A stretch of DNA of 64,000 nt from assembly GCF_000524195.1 (NCBI RefSeq), contig NW_020170388.1, forward strand, positions 1,447,262-1,511,261, given 5' to 3'. The position numbers and the translations under genes were made by a program. This DNA is from Echinococcus granulosus. Its lineage: Eukaryota > Platyhelminthes > Cestoda > Cyclophyllidea > Taeniidae. A model generated the notes under the pieces. It saw only the letters and a list, made by a program, of their open reading frames with translations, was not told the origin of the DNA and made no database searches. Shown here one piece after another: positions 32,239-47,200 of this stretch; the stretch's first letter is position 1, and each line of letters starts with the position of its first letter.

Positions 32239-35200
32239 GTAAGCGGCCTTCATTTAGTGTTCACTTACTTCAGGGATGTATACCAGATAATATCATGGGA
32301 GGAATCGGCCCATGATGAGATGTTTCGGTCGCTGACTGAATCTATTAAAGCCGCCATCAAGCGATCCCAACAGCGTGTAATGCAGAGTCAGGATGAATCC
32401 TCTCTGCTAAAGGCCTACATCCACGAATGGGTGTTGTTTTCAGAAAAGAGTGACAATTTACCCAATCCCTTTGCTCCTTTGGAGAATTGTCTTGGAGGTA
32501 AACACAATCTTAGTGGACCTAGTAAAAGAAAACTGAAGTACAGTATTGTTCGGAAGGTATTTTAACTTTTATCAATGAAGTTACTTACCCTTAGTGTATG
32601 TTAGATACATGGGATGTGACCATCTTTGAAGGTATTAAACAAAAACTCGAAGATAGTGCAATGAAGTTGGTTCAGGACGAACGTGAGGGCGCTATTATTA
32701 ATTCGGCTCTGGTAATTGGTGTGAGAGAGTCGTGTGGTAGGTCTATCTCTTCAGTTTAGAGCCCTTTTTGAATTGGTTTGCATGTAAAGGCATTAAATTT
32801 GACTGTTCTTTAGTAAATTTATCCGCCACCTCAACTACTAAGGCATGGAACTACGTCGACCATTTCGAAGCTGCTTATATCAAGAGTATGGAAAACTTTT
32901 ATCGACCGCGTACCAGTCAATTTATCGCTCAAAACGGTATTCGGGTACGTAATTGCTCTGTCTTGTGCCCTTTTGAAGGTTAAATGGCTAACAAATTAGG
33001 TGTAAACTAGAACCTCTTAAGTTGTAAATCTCACTATTGCCACTGGGCCTTATGTAATTGCGTCATTGCCTTTTCTTACTTGGAGCTCCAGGATTACAGC
33101 GTACAGGCAAAAGCGATTTTCATATTGGTTCACCTTATGATCAAGGCTGCATCGCAGCCACTTTGTTGTTTAGCATAAGATCCGATATCCCCTTACCCTC
33201 ACGTCTTAATGTTTCTAAAATTTCAATTATCCAAATGCCCCTCTGAGTCGTTTGTTCAGACTAGCCTTTTAATTTTTTTCGAGGGATTTTTCGTTAATCC
33301 TATTAATTCGACGTCCAATTTACACCCAAAAACGTTATATGGCAGCTGTATCAGAAAAGCACAGGATGGTTGGGAGATTAATGACACGGATAGTATTATA
33401 CAAGACGTTGAATCTCGAGAAATTGAAAAGGATTGTTTGGTGTTGTCTGAGACGAGGATACTCTACTTTCTGGAATAGTTCATTGCTTGTTTGACAGTAA
33501 TACTCACAGCTTCACGGTATCTTTCTTAATCGAAAAGATAATCAAGTTTTTAGTCAAATTCCAGATGATGGGCAGGACAGGAGATTTAGGCCGATTTTTT
33601 GCGTGCTTCAGCTCGTTGCGCTGATCCTCGTCCAAGGTTCGCTAAGCCTGTTAATAAGGGAGTTTTTACGTCGAAGTAGAGTTTAGCATATTCAATGACT
33701 TGATAATTATTTGTGGACTGGGCTTGTCGTAGTCTCGTGAAAAGTATACTTCGTCGAAATTTGCTCTTTGCTTCCGCCGTCATGCGGTACCCATCTCATA
33801 ACCCGTTAGTGATTATTCTTTTCCGCAGTTATTCACTCCGGTTTTCGACGATGTGTCAAGCTCGAATCCGATAAATATTGGGTTTCTTTCGGAAATTGTT
33901 CCAGAATAAATGGTGCTGGGAAAGATTACCACTAACTCAGGTGCAACATAGAGGCTAGGGTCGGTTAATCTGTGTAATTATAGGAGATTTCGGCTCTTAG
34001 AAATGTACATTCCGTACCTTTTATGATCTTGTACTTTCTCATAGAGTATTATCCTTACCTTTTTGCAGAATTTAATGGCCTATTTTGGATTTGTAGGCCT
34101 ACTTAAGGTACGCACAGAAGAAGTTGGCAGAAGAGGAGGCGAGAGCGAAGCTCTACCTGGACAGTGGTCCCAATTTCAAGTCTATTGAAACCCTCATGCA
34201 GGCCTGTGTGCAAGTGTTCGTGGTCAACTTCAAGGTAATTGCTGCCCCTCCCCTTTTTCACTCCGATTTTGTCCATTGTCTACTAAAAATGCACCTCTGA
34301 TTAACCTGAGATCTGGACATCGCAATATCTAGCTTATGCCTACCTGTCTGGATTAACCTTGGAAAGCTTATTCCTAATAGAGAGCTTAACAGGTTTATTC
34401 AACTGGTGTGGAGGCCATAAAGTGGTACATTGAATGACCACACAATTTGAACAAATAAAGACGGGTGGCATTTAATTCTTCTACCTCTCTCTGTAGGTTG
34501 TCATTCAAAGGGAGTATTTTCGTGTTATGGCGTTTTGTGGCATCGAACCAGTGAAATCAGGAAATGATCTTACCTTTATAAAATTAGTTCTTTAACCTCT
34601 TCAATAAAGCAACGTCTGAGCTATCGCTAAAGACGTTGTTGACCATGCGATGGTGAAAGTAGCCTTAGACGCACCGATGAAGGACTACGAAACCAGAACT
34701 TCGTGCCATCGAAATGAAGGCCGAAAGGGCATGATTAACTTTAGAAGCTTTCTGCTCCATTTTCCTTGTTTTAAACATCTGTGATTGCTCTTCTTTTTTG
34801 GCTATTAAAAACCGAGTGGATTGAATGTTATAGTGATGCAGGAATAGCGATTATATAGTATTTTCCCAGTAAAGCCAAGAAGTTCATTATTTCAGTTCTG
34901 GTAGTAAATCTCATGAATTTGGATGTGATTTCAGTATATCATATTTTACCTTGGGTGAACCGTATCTAGAAGGCATTCATTGGATATGCGGGCTCATTCC
35001 ATGTACTGACCTATTTTTGTTGAAACATCAGCCTTAGGTCGAAATCGCTATGTAAACCTAACAGTGTTCAATAAATTCAGATAGCGACATCTTGTATTTG
35101 CGTTTCTTTCTGGTGGATTGATATTTCAGTGCTGCTTAGCCACCCATGTGGATTATTTATCCGTTTTTTTTGCAAAATTGGGATACTTGGTCTTCAAATC

Positions 35201-38200
35201 GTCCTTGTAAATTATTATTGTCATGGAAAATTTATGGAACGTTCCTTTTTCAGGCACTTTATGTTCGTTTCATGCTGGTCTTGTTTCACTACTGACTTAT
35301 TTGCAGAACTTGAGTTTGAGGTAGATGCTGAAAGCTGACATGATTTTGATTATTTCTCTTGAGGGTACATACAATTTCAGCCACTCACTGCTTATTGCCT
35401 CCCTTGGACTTTTTGATATAGCATCCAGTCAACGAATTCATGACTGTTGTGCTTTTATGGGTTTGTTAACGCTGCTGTCGATATTGCGTCTGGACTTTTT
35501 CGAAGCCTCCCTAAAGTGTGCCGTTCTGAAAGGAGTTTTATTAAATGTGCACAGAGTCTCTTTGACTAGTAACTTAGATGGCATTGGCTCCATGTCGGTA
35601 GCGTGGAGGCCGAACTGAATTGCAGGCGAAAGTAAAGAACGCCATAATTTTATGCCATAAGTATCTGCCGGTACCCTTTAGCTTTTTAGTGGAAACGTAT
35701 TACGTCGTCGGTAGATGGTGCGATAGATGAGTCATTAAAGCGGAATTGAAGGAAGTCTGCAAAGCATTTGCGATTTCCTTTGCTTCTTGGGTGATGCAGG
35801 ACTAGGAAATGTAAAGCGAATGCCCGACGCGAGTTTTTTTATAATTGGGTTCCATTTAATTAGGTCCTCCTTACAATGGCCCCGGTCTTGAGGTAAACAG
35901 GTTTGGTTCTAGTTAGGTCCCGCCGAGTATGGTGGATAGAACGGCCCAAGTCAAGCCTTTGTCTCTTGATCAAAAAGCGTTTTACAACTTTACTTATGCA
36001 GCCTAATTTCTCAATAATTTGTGCACATATTGAATGTTTAAACTCAGGAATTGGAAAAAAAGTCAAGTGAATCTAAATCACTTTTTTCGCCGCAGAGGCA
36101 GATTGAATGAAAAGTTGGCGTGTTCATGTATCATAGCTTTGGTGAAAACCTTAAGGGAAATTGAGCCCTAAGTCGAATTTTTCATCAAACATCTGTTTTT
36201 GTAGTCCTGATTAGTTATTACTCTCATGGTGTTCGAGAATTATGCGGTAACATTTGGCTTTAGAAAGTGGGATTCGAGTGGTGCATCAAGTATCAACTGG
36301 CCAAAAGTTTGCGTTGCTTTCAGTAACTTTTGGAGACTTATGAAAGATGTGCAATTGTTTATATTAGTTCAATAAAGCAGAAATGTTGATTAATATGTCG
36401 CTACGGTAGTCCATTGCTCCGTCGTTTTGAACTCTCACGAGGCATTGGCTGAACCTGGTGTGATTCAGGTTTGTTTCTACCACAAACTGGGTTCAAATCG
36501 ATTCCATAGTGGTTGGAGATTCTTATTAGCTGTTCGTGTAGCGGATGGGGAAGATGCGGTAGCAGAACGTGTCGCCTAGAAGGGAATTGAAAACGATTTT
36601 TTGGTGATAGATCACTATAATTTAGACGCAAGACTTTTAGATTAACCTCTTTTATTCATCACAGTGACTGGTATTTTGCCGCCGTTGGCAACTTAGTCAT
36701 GAGTCGTCTCAAGAGCTTGCAGTAGCGTATTGTTTGACGTTTATAACTACACCCACTGGGACTTTTGTGGAGAGAGCTAGGCAAATGGTTGTCACTAACA
36801 AACAACACCAACAAACAACATCGGACCTCTTGGCATGATGAGAAATGACTTTGTATTCCAAGCTTAAGCAAACCAATTTATCATTCGACAGTCCCAAACG
36901 GTCCACTTCGGACCACTTTTAAGTCACGCACTACCTCAAGTTCAGACGAATATGATTGTTTTGTGTGCAAATTGAATTGTCCACTAGAAACCGTTTACCC
37001 GCCGAAGGCCGAACAGCTACTATGCGCTATGGTATGATGTAGCTGGAGTATGTGCGAGCGAAACGCCTTCAGAAAGCGAGGACTAGTCAGTTGGTTGATA
37101 GGGAGTGCCATCTTTGCAATGTAAATCTGATCCGTGGGAAGATTTATGCTTTAAGATGGGAAGAAGGGGACACTGCCCCATATTCCATTTTTTGTTAATG
37201 GTATTTTCTCCAACTGATGGCTATTACCTTTTCTTGGTACCGAATAATACCATGACTAAATGGGTGGTAGATTGGACAGTTTAAAAATAAAAGTGAGATA
37301 AAAAGCGGTGACATGGGCTCGATTTTTTTAATTATGAAGGCAAAGGATCCGAGTAAAGTGAAGTTCACGGTAAGCTTACGTCTCGTTCGGAAATACTCCA
37401 GGCCGAACTGTGGAATTGTTCTAACGCAGGGAACCTATCTTAGAAGCTTTTTGCCCTCACTCACTTTTTTTGTCTTGAAAAACCGCATGAACTTATTTGG
37501 ATGCTTTATAAGTTCCGAACAGAAAGCCTGAGTGCATTAGTTGTAATAATGTGCATAAACTAATCTTGTAAGTTTTTTTAGTTATCCTAAATTGTTTAGT
37601 ACAATTTCGACACTTCTGTGGAGGGTCTAGTTACTTGTAATTTGGTGTCCCTTTTGAATGCACTTTATCGTTATTTACTCTCAATTCAAGAATCGCAAGT
37701 CTTGTCAAAGTTGAAAATCAAAATGATACAAAAAGGTGCGATTTTTGAAGTCGCAGACTAATTTCGGTTCAATTTCCCCGAGGTCTAATTGAGCACCTGC
37801 CCTTCGATACATCGTAAATACGCTCAGCTAGAAAAGCTCTGACTTTCAAAATTTACAGATTAATGGTTTATTGCGGAAACCTATCCAATGGTCTCCTTTT
37901 GAAATGAAATAGTCCTGTTAGTCTTCAAGCTTGTCTATTAACACACTACTGATGGCTATTTGCTTCGATATCAATCCGATGTTGGATGTTATTCTTCATT
38001 AGTAGAAGTAAATAATCAGGAATTTATGTGGGCCGTTCAAGTTAAACTGGGAGTTTGGTGTTTGTCAAGGAGAAGAGAACAGATGCCCACGGGAGCAAAC
38101 TGCTCTTATTCTCTCACGTAGCCCCTAACTAAATTTGCAACCTTGTTGCACTATTTGACTGGATCTGAAAAGCTTTGCCATAGAATGAAACCTCGAAATT

Positions 38201-41200
38201 TTCCTAAGATAACCTGCGGATAGTTGTAGTGGTTTCGTTAGTTTTTTGAATTCGCGAATGGTTGTGCTCGCTGTTTGAGTTAGGAGATTCGTCTCATGCA
38301 ATTGACGACCGGTCTTTTCCAAATTTTTCTGAGATCAGGCGATCCGCGTGCCGACTGTTCCCAAGGCTGTCGGTCGAAACTGTGAGCTGGCAGTCAGGCA
38401 TACTCATGACCGTCTTTGAGTTGTTGACACCATTTAGATGTCCTACTGAGGCGTAGTGTTCCACGTTGTACTGCGTTTGAAGTTTTCCATAAATATCTGT
38501 GGGGTTGGTTTTTATGCCTTCATTCGTCAGAAGCATCATCATTACTCACTGTTGCACGCAGGAACTGCCACTGTTGCCTGTCATCTTGATTAACAGTTTT
38601 GACTGGCCCACAAGTACTCATGCGACGGACTTCCCACTTACTGCTGCGCGTAGTACTGTCGCGGTAACACCCCTCCTTAGACCTACAAAATCCATGTTTC
38701 AATTCGACTGGATTGTCTTCCACATTATTCACACCGTTGTCAAATTATTAAACTCTACACGTATATGTAGATTGCTTTCCAAATTTTTTAAGTGGAGCAA
38801 AGAGCTTTTAAGCGGACTAGAAACAAGTACCGAAACTGTCAAGAGTGAGTAGTTTTTCTTGATCTAATCTCACTTTTAGGCCATTAGAATCTTGTTAGGA
38901 GACAGTAGAGTAGTCGAAATTGCCAGGATTTTTATCTAGCCTTGATCGTGGTAGTTATTTCCCAATGTGGTCAGAATTAGCTTCTCTTTTTATTAGCCAA
39001 GAAACAGTCACGGAAGAACTCAGGTCGCACCGGATCCGACGATGGCTTTTTGATTCCGAGTTGGATGGATCCATCGGTTAAAAATCACTATTGTATACTC
39101 TCCTCTTGCCGTTTTGTTGATTAGTTTCCTCTTTATTTAAGTGTCTTCAAGCTGCTGGTGAATATTTAGAGAACTTTAACCTCCCTAGGAATTTGTGATT
39201 GTGTAAGCTCATCAGATGCTTTATGCTGTCTAATATGTACTTACATCTTTTACCCTTTACCTTGTGCTTATGCTTTTGCCTTATCAAATGGATTGAACTC
39301 AACAATCCAACAAACCCCTTTACGTTGTAAATAGAAAATAAAACCTTTTTTAATTGACGATTCATGTGATTGCTAAATTCAACCTAGAACTATGTCGAAC
39401 AATAACCTTTCAATTTAGGAATTCTCAGTAGATGACCTGTATAACATTATAATGTTCTAGTGTGACCTCGTCACGCTGTTTGGATGTTTGCTCTTTGAGC
39501 TCGAAAAATGCGGTTGAATTTGACAGCTCTCTCTCACAGACAGGAGTCGCGATTCTCTGAATCTGTCGAGAAATCGCCGCAATATTGCTTAAATCAAAAC
39601 ATCTGCTGATTTTCACTTCGTGAGGGGCTATTAACCGTGATTCTAAACAACTCCCAGGTGTATACGCTTTTCTGTTGATTGGAAAAGACTAATAAGTTTG
39701 TTGCCGTTGGGAATAGTTGCGTCACTTAATCGAATCCCAAAGCACGTCCAATCATATTTTTTAAATTAGCACACCTTTTCCAAAAATCAGTAGACTTAGT
39801 CTCAAAGCATTTTCCTGAAAGACTCATATTCCTCGCTGATTGGATATTTCCTTCCTGTAAATTAGCAACTTTCTCTGTACCAATTAATAATTCAGGATTC
39901 TATCAACTCAACTTCGGCGAGCTTGAAAGACTTATCGTTAAGTAGATCACTTGGCCTTATCTAATAGCATATCTCGCCATGATTTCTTCGCTTATGGATG
40001 GGATACTTGCTTCCAAAAGTGACTAAGTTAGTTACGATCAAGTCAGGCTTCACGGAATCGAGGATGAATTTTAGGAGGCACAAGCAAAGAACCCCCAATC
40101 CGTTTCCATTTTAGGAAGAGATACTGGCGGAATTTCCGAAGCTCCTGGCCGAGGACGAAAAGGACTCCCTAAAGGTGACCTATGAGCTGATCCGATGTGT
40201 CAAGGACGCCTCTGGGGAGATGAATCCACTTTTACCCCTCCTAGAAGATTTTATTTGGCGCGCAGGCAGTTGTGAGCTGCGCGACAATGCAGAGGTCATT
40301 TTCAAAGTAAGTGTCATTAGCGTCATGTCCTCAAAGAGGCTTTTTATCCTTCTTATAAAACAATTTTCTTGAACGGGATTCTATTTGGGTTGCTGGTTTA
40401 ACACTTCGTTGTGAAGGCTTTGAATTACTATTGGCTCTACGGTGATCCATTATTCCAACTTTTTAACCAATTTCCTGAAGCCAAAACTCATTTTACTCCT
40501 AGGTTTCATGGTTTTAACATTTGGATCTTGCTCGACTGCCCCTCTGAGTTACTATCAACTTCTTGCAGTATAGGGAGGTGCTTCCAGTCCTCAGATCATG
40601 ATTATTGTTTGCTCTTCTCATTGTCGATATTTAAGCAATATTATTGTGGATAATTTGCACTTTGAATCCAGAGCTGGTTCCACCCTTGAGGAACTGGAGT
40701 TTCGGATAGTAGTCAAAAGTCGGCATGGATTCGGTAGCCCTTCCGTTGAAGGTCTCCACTTTTGATGTTTTCATTCAACGGAATTTTGGCGTAGTATGTA
40801 GCCAATGCAACCTCTATTGATGTTTTGCATTAATGGCACTTGTGTAGTGCTTGAATTATCTCCTTGATACGACACATGGTATGTGCGTGTGAAAAGTTTT
40901 ACTGCCTACGTAAAGAAGAGCGGAAGAGTAGCATCCTAGGTAGTGTGAACGAGGTTCCATACCAGCAACATGTGGGATGAATGACGGGACTCGGAAAATA
41001 CTATCTTCGTTACACTTTAGCAAAACTATTATCCTTCCGCCCCGTAACCCCATTTTTGGGGGGCCGTCGTACTTGGTGTTCCTCGTAAATTAGTGTCGCA
41101 ATGCAAAGACTCATTTCGGCAATGATAATACTCGTGACCATCATTCCTGAGTATTACGAACTCTGCTGAATGAACGTGTTCCGTCCTTCACTCTATTGTG

Positions 41201-44200
41201 GCAATATGCAATCAAGGCAAATATCATTCTCTCAAAAAAACGTCATAATCTCATTCAGTAGCCTCTTTAAGATTCACTCATAAAACAAAGTTCTAATTAT
41301 TTATCTATAGTAGCGATGTTAATTGTCCGAGTTCTCACCGATTAAACCTATCATTCACTATTGTTTCCAGCTGTTTACCTGGCATTGGATCTGTGGCATA
41401 TTCTCCTTTCTAATCTTTATATATCTCTGTAGTTTACGTCTGTGTTAATCATTCGCGTTAAACCACCATTAGAGTTATTCAGTGTCGGCAGATTTGCATC
41501 ATCACTGACACAAGAGCAATAGCTATTTTGACTTAATAAATAACTTTTTTGGAATAATACTACTGTACCATGACCTGAACTGAACATACCGATTATTTTT
41601 CATAGCCTGTGTTATTTTTACGAAATGACCCCATTTATCTGGTGGAGTCTTCTTCGGATTTACCAAGTTTTCTGTGTCTTATTCGGAATGCTAACCAATC
41701 ATATGCTAAGTCACTAATTATTTCTTTTTAATTTCAGGATGCCGACCGATACGTCAACACCTTACTAGACCTGTTCAATCGATTCTCCTCTGTGATTGAG
41801 GATTGTTTCCATAACGATCCCTCCTTCCTTACCATTCGTGACAAGGCTTATCAACGTCTTGTCAACGACACTACCATATTCTCTGTCAAGATGCCCGACT
41901 CTCTTCGGTGAGTTGGGCCTTCTTGCTGTCAGTATTACTTGCGTAGCTCTTGTCACTGATGAATATTAATTTATAGGCTTATTTAAAACCGTTTTGACAT
42001 GCTAATGCTAATAACATCGCTATATTCTCTGCCAAGGCTCACGCTTATCTTTGGTAAGTTTGGCATTGCATTTATTTTCATGACTCCCGCCAGTGGTCGC
42101 TGCAATCCGTAGTTTGATTAGCGAGACGAGTCAAAGCTGTTTGACAGATCGTAAACTATACATCTGTCTTCTCTCTTTTTCGGTTAATAATTGTTTTACC
42201 AACACTATTCATGCGGTATATTTAACAGTATCGTTACCTTTCCGATGAAAAGCATCTATTTGATGAATACAGAATCGTTTTAGCGTAGTTGTACAACTCG
42301 TTTGCAACATGCCACTTAGGATTTATACAAACCCAGCACTTCAGCAATTCTCAACTCAGTTGGTGAATTTACTTATCAGGTTGTTTTTATTACCACACTA
42401 TAGATCTAAATTTTTGTTGTCTATTGAGAGGGCTACGGTTAGTTTGGTCAAAGTACGTCCGATTCTGACGGCAACTTTATTATCACCACACTAAAGCATT
42501 GTGAGACCGGTAGCATGATCAGAGTTCCACCATTCTCATCATCCCGAAGACATATTCACGGTAGACTGAAATTTTTCGTGTAATCAAAGCATACAGGTTG
42601 CAGAATAATTTTTCACAAATATGAGATTGCATTCATGTAGACTTCAGTAGGCTTACTTTTGACATCCGGAATGCAAGGTGTGTTTGTAAGGATTCAGTCG
42701 GTGCATTTTACTAAAGGCTGAACTATGTCAGATTTTCACAAGAATATTCGTCTGAAAGGAAAACTTTATGATAAAGCACACAGTAAAACAGTTTTTGTGT
42801 AGCTACGCTCTGTATTTGCTCCCCTTGATCGTATTTCGATGCCCCGCTACTTCCTTGCTGTCCGAGTTATTCTCAGCTTCTTGCGTCGATTCGATGCGGT
42901 AAACAGAAATATGGGATTCCAAATCACTCGAATCTAGCCTTGTCCTACTGCTTGATTCTGGTTCCTCTGTTAAGAGTCTACAAATTCGGCCATCTACAGC
43001 AGGAGTCTTCTTTCTGTGACGTTTTGACGTAGTATTTAGCCATCAAAATCGAAATTGTTGTTTTGGAGTAAACTGTAACATGTTATGCAGGCGGGATGAG
43101 GGATGCTGACCCGGAAGCGGATTCATTACAAACGTATAAAAGGACTGGAAGACTGGTAGTACGAAGAATGGAAACCTAATTTCACATCATTGATAGGAAA
43201 GCTGGATCACTGGAGATTGAAAGGGCTCATGTAATCAATTACGTCATTGAAGTAAGCGTCATTCTCTTCACCTTCAAGTTGTTGTCCTTTTGGGCCGTGA
43301 ATCAAACCTCTTTGAATGTGTGGACACGGATACAATAAAGATTTCAAAGTAGAGGCCTTCTTTGCTACCCCAACTTGGAGTACATTCCGTGACCTCGATA
43401 TACACGAGGCGTCCCAATTCTTGCGCATTGGTGTTTTCTAAAGTGACCTTAAGGACAAGGGGAGTGTCAACACGTAAAAGTGCGTACTACGACATTTTGG
43501 CCATTTGGGAGGGAATCACCGAGATTACAAAGTATAAATTTTTCTAGAATCTTTAAAATAGAAGCTGCTAGAACCTCGAAATGAAAACATCTTATGTGGT
43601 TGTAAATGTCTCCAGTCAGGTGTATTTACCTCCACTTAAATCACCATTTTTTTTTCCAGAGGGACGGTAAAACGGCCAGAGTCGCGTTGTCCGAACCTTT
43701 TGGCCGCCTTTTGCGATATGCTGCTACGCAAATCGCCAACTAGCCGTCGTCTATCCTCCGAAGAGATCTTGACGCGATTGAAGAGGATCCTTTTGGTGTT
43801 GAAGTATGTAAACTCGAAGGATCTCTTCATGGAGGCCCACAAGGCTCATCTGATGCGACGACTCATTTTGGAGACGTCGGCAGACAACGAGTTGGAGGAA
43901 TTCATGGTGGAAAAACTAAGGGTGGGTTTGCAATGGTTTTTTTTTTGAATATGAGAACGCGATTGTTTTTGCCCGTCTTTTTATTGACTCGTTAAAATAT
44001 GGACAGAATTCATTGTTTGATTATTGTAGTAGTATTTAAAACATTCAACAGACCAATCTTGTGATTGTGAGAATGTAAACTTGCTGGTTTCAATCGACTA
44101 ACGAATTTGTGTTGTCAAGTTAGTCATTCAAATGAAACCTCTTTCTGACCATTAAATCACTGGTAAAATTCCCCCGGACTCCAATTGAATCTGGCAATTT

Positions 44201-47200
44201 GCTCATCAATTAACCTTTGAGGCGTAGTTAAACGCCTCGAAATTGACAGACAAATAGGCGAGCCACTCCTTGTTTTTCTCTAACATTTTCATATTGAGAG
44301 ATAAATTGAACATGAATTTGTTTATGATTTTCTAGCTATCGGTGAATTACTTAAAGTGCAAACCATTTGTCAGGGAATCGGACGCCTGCTTTGTTATTTT
44401 GTTGAATTAATGGATTTCAAATCCTGACTTTTTTCTCAATCAATTAAATGGAGTTGAGGGAGTGGATATCTGACTGTTTGCTTGGAGTTTTGAGGTGAAG
44501 GTAATTAATTAACTAAATAGATCAAAAGTGACGCGCATTAGCTCGCATTTGAAGCCCCGAATTCAGTTGTTGCCTATTCACTGACAGTTTGAACGGGACG
44601 AATTCAATAAAATGTGTCCGAAAGGGGTTAACTTATTTATCACCTATCGATGGAAAGTTGTCTGGTGCACAATTCGAATTTCACCAGGTTCAAACACATC
44701 TAATTTTCGGTTTTTTTTAGAGTTAAAACTGGTAAGACTCTGATGGCCTTTTTCGGAGCAACCAAATTGACTGAAAACGATCTGTTATTCGTTCTTTAGG
44801 TTTCACTAACTTATGCTCGGGACGTCGATTTGACAACAGCAGCTTCGGTAGATTCATAGGGAGAGTAGGCGACTCCTCATGAGCTCCAAACAGCCGAATT
44901 GATTCGCATTTTTCAATGGCACCGTAGCATTTCGCACAAATCGGCTTCAAGTAATATCAAATGGAATGAAAAGTGGTCTCTTTCGATTCCTCCATTATCT
45001 GTTTTCCTTTTCCAGAAGGCTGGAATGCGAACGGAGTCTGTCAGTCTTTAGGAGCGCAAGTTTAAGTGCATCAAGGTGCCGGTTGATCTTGTTGATTAAT
45101 TCTTGTTAGCTCTGCAATCCACCTTTCATTTTTGACGATAGGGGACGATCATACTTCTTGCTATTCATTTGTACCCGATCAGATGCTGTATTTAGTGGAC
45201 TCGTGCGTTAAAACAGACGAATTTAGCCACGTTTTAGGTTGAGCTGCCCATACTACAAGGTCTGGTTTCCAATTTTTACATCGAATTTTTGAAGTCTAAC
45301 TATTATTTGAGTGTGGTTTTGGAGATGATTTATGGCTCGTTAGCTGTTCTCAAACGATGAAATTCGTCCACATTTATCTAGAAGGGGTTGGTTGTGCATA
45401 GACAGGGTTCCATTGTCTTCATTTTCTCATTATTTTTCAGGAGGTGGGAATGCCGGCGGAGTTGGTCAACCGGCTGGCGCGGATGTTTCAGGATATCAAG
45501 GTGTCGCACGATCTGACGCGCGAGTTCCAGGAGAAGGTGGCCAACAACAATCCTTCGGGGGGCACTGAAACATCAGCAGTGTTAGTGAGTATCAAAATCC
45601 TCAGTAGCGGCACTTGGCTGCCTCGCAGTCAGCCCAAATTCGCCGTCGCTCTGCCCCCCGAGTTGGAGGACTTCATCCCTCAGGTAGGTACGCGTCTTCT
45701 AGCCACTGCTTATTCGCCATGCTGACTGCATGCCTGCCATCAGGAAAGTGAACTCATGTGTTGTCTACTTTATCTGCTTGTACACCTATTCTACTGCCCG
45801 CTTCTTCTTCCCTTCTGATCGTCTATCTCTACATCTGTCTTTTTTCCCTTACACATCTGTCTGTCCTTTTCTCTTCATGCGTGTTCATCTTTGCCTGTCC
45901 CTGACCTGTCTGTCTTCTAAGTTAATCTCCAGCTACATGCCTGTCTGCCTATTTGTTTCCCTTTTTGCCATCTACTTTGACTGCATTCACAATTGCGAGA
46001 TGTGAATGATGCTTTCTTTTCAGCTCTAATTTACTCACGATTGGTGTCTGTTGAACTTTTCTTGATTATCCACCTTCTCGTTGTTCCTCCTTCTTTCCAC
46101 TTATGACCTTACGAAGGCATTTCACTTTTACCTCTTTGGGACGGTCAATTTTTCAACTTGGATGCATGCATTTAAGCACGCATATGTTCGTACCTTGGGT
46201 GAGTGGGCTTTCCAACGTCTATTCTTATTCCCACTCAGTATCTGTCTCCCTCAAGAAAAGGAAAATTAGCATGCTGTCTTTTCCTCTAATCAGTTGTTTG
46301 CATTTCCTTTTACTGGTCTTTATCTATTTACTGCTTCTGCCTTCTTGCCCTTTCATAACTTATTAAGTCTTGTCAGTCCTATTTGAATGTGGCCGTTATC
46401 CACATTGTCGCCGCATACTGTTGAGTAGCCATTTTCATAATGCTGTATCTGATTCTCGCATGCTTTGGCTGCCATTCATTCCTTTCCTTCCTGTAGCCTC
46501 GCGAAATCAAGTTTTTTTTTCCGTCTGAGTAGGGAATGAATTTTGTTGGATAAGTACTTATGGAATTCAGGCACTTTAAGGCTAGGACACCGTCTATCTC
46601 CGATCTACCCTCTTGTTTAAATATCTACGTCCTTCCCTCCCCCCCTCCAGTAACTATTTAACTAGTCGTCCATATTAAAAATAAAGATTTTATTTTTACC
46701 GTCTCTTCGTATTTGTTCATCTCTCTTTCCACTGTTTTTCTTCTCATCATGCTTCTTTAAAAGTATTTGTACTTCTCACCAAGTTTTCTCAATGGCGTGG
46801 CAATTCTTTAGAAGATTATTTGTTGTATTGCTCTTCTTCATTACTGCCGTTCAATGCCAGGATTGAACTCACCTCTCCGAATGGGATTTCATGCTCTTCA
46901 GCTCATGTTATTGCCTGGAGTTTTGTGATGTTTTTTTTTCCAATTCCAAATTTCATTATTCCTTGAAAGCTGTATTTTCAAGTGATCCGATTGGTTTAGA
47001 AGTCGTCCAACGGAAGTTTACATCCCTCCTGCTTTGAAGGTTCAATATTTCTACAAACGGAAGTACAAAGTTTGCCTATTTTTTTCAAATCCAAGAAATT
47101 TTTTATTAGTTTCTATCGTCCTTTCGCTTTAATGTGTTTCAGAAATCGTATTTTATAAATTTACCGTTTTTACGCACTCCATTTGTTAGTAGTTTGCTCA

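Noticed and set aside
45730..46366. Three consecutive hydrophobic open frames
   Set aside because: They fall in a CUL5 intron with strong C/T bias (TCTGTC-like repetition), which by itself yields Ser/Leu/Phe-rich frames without stops.
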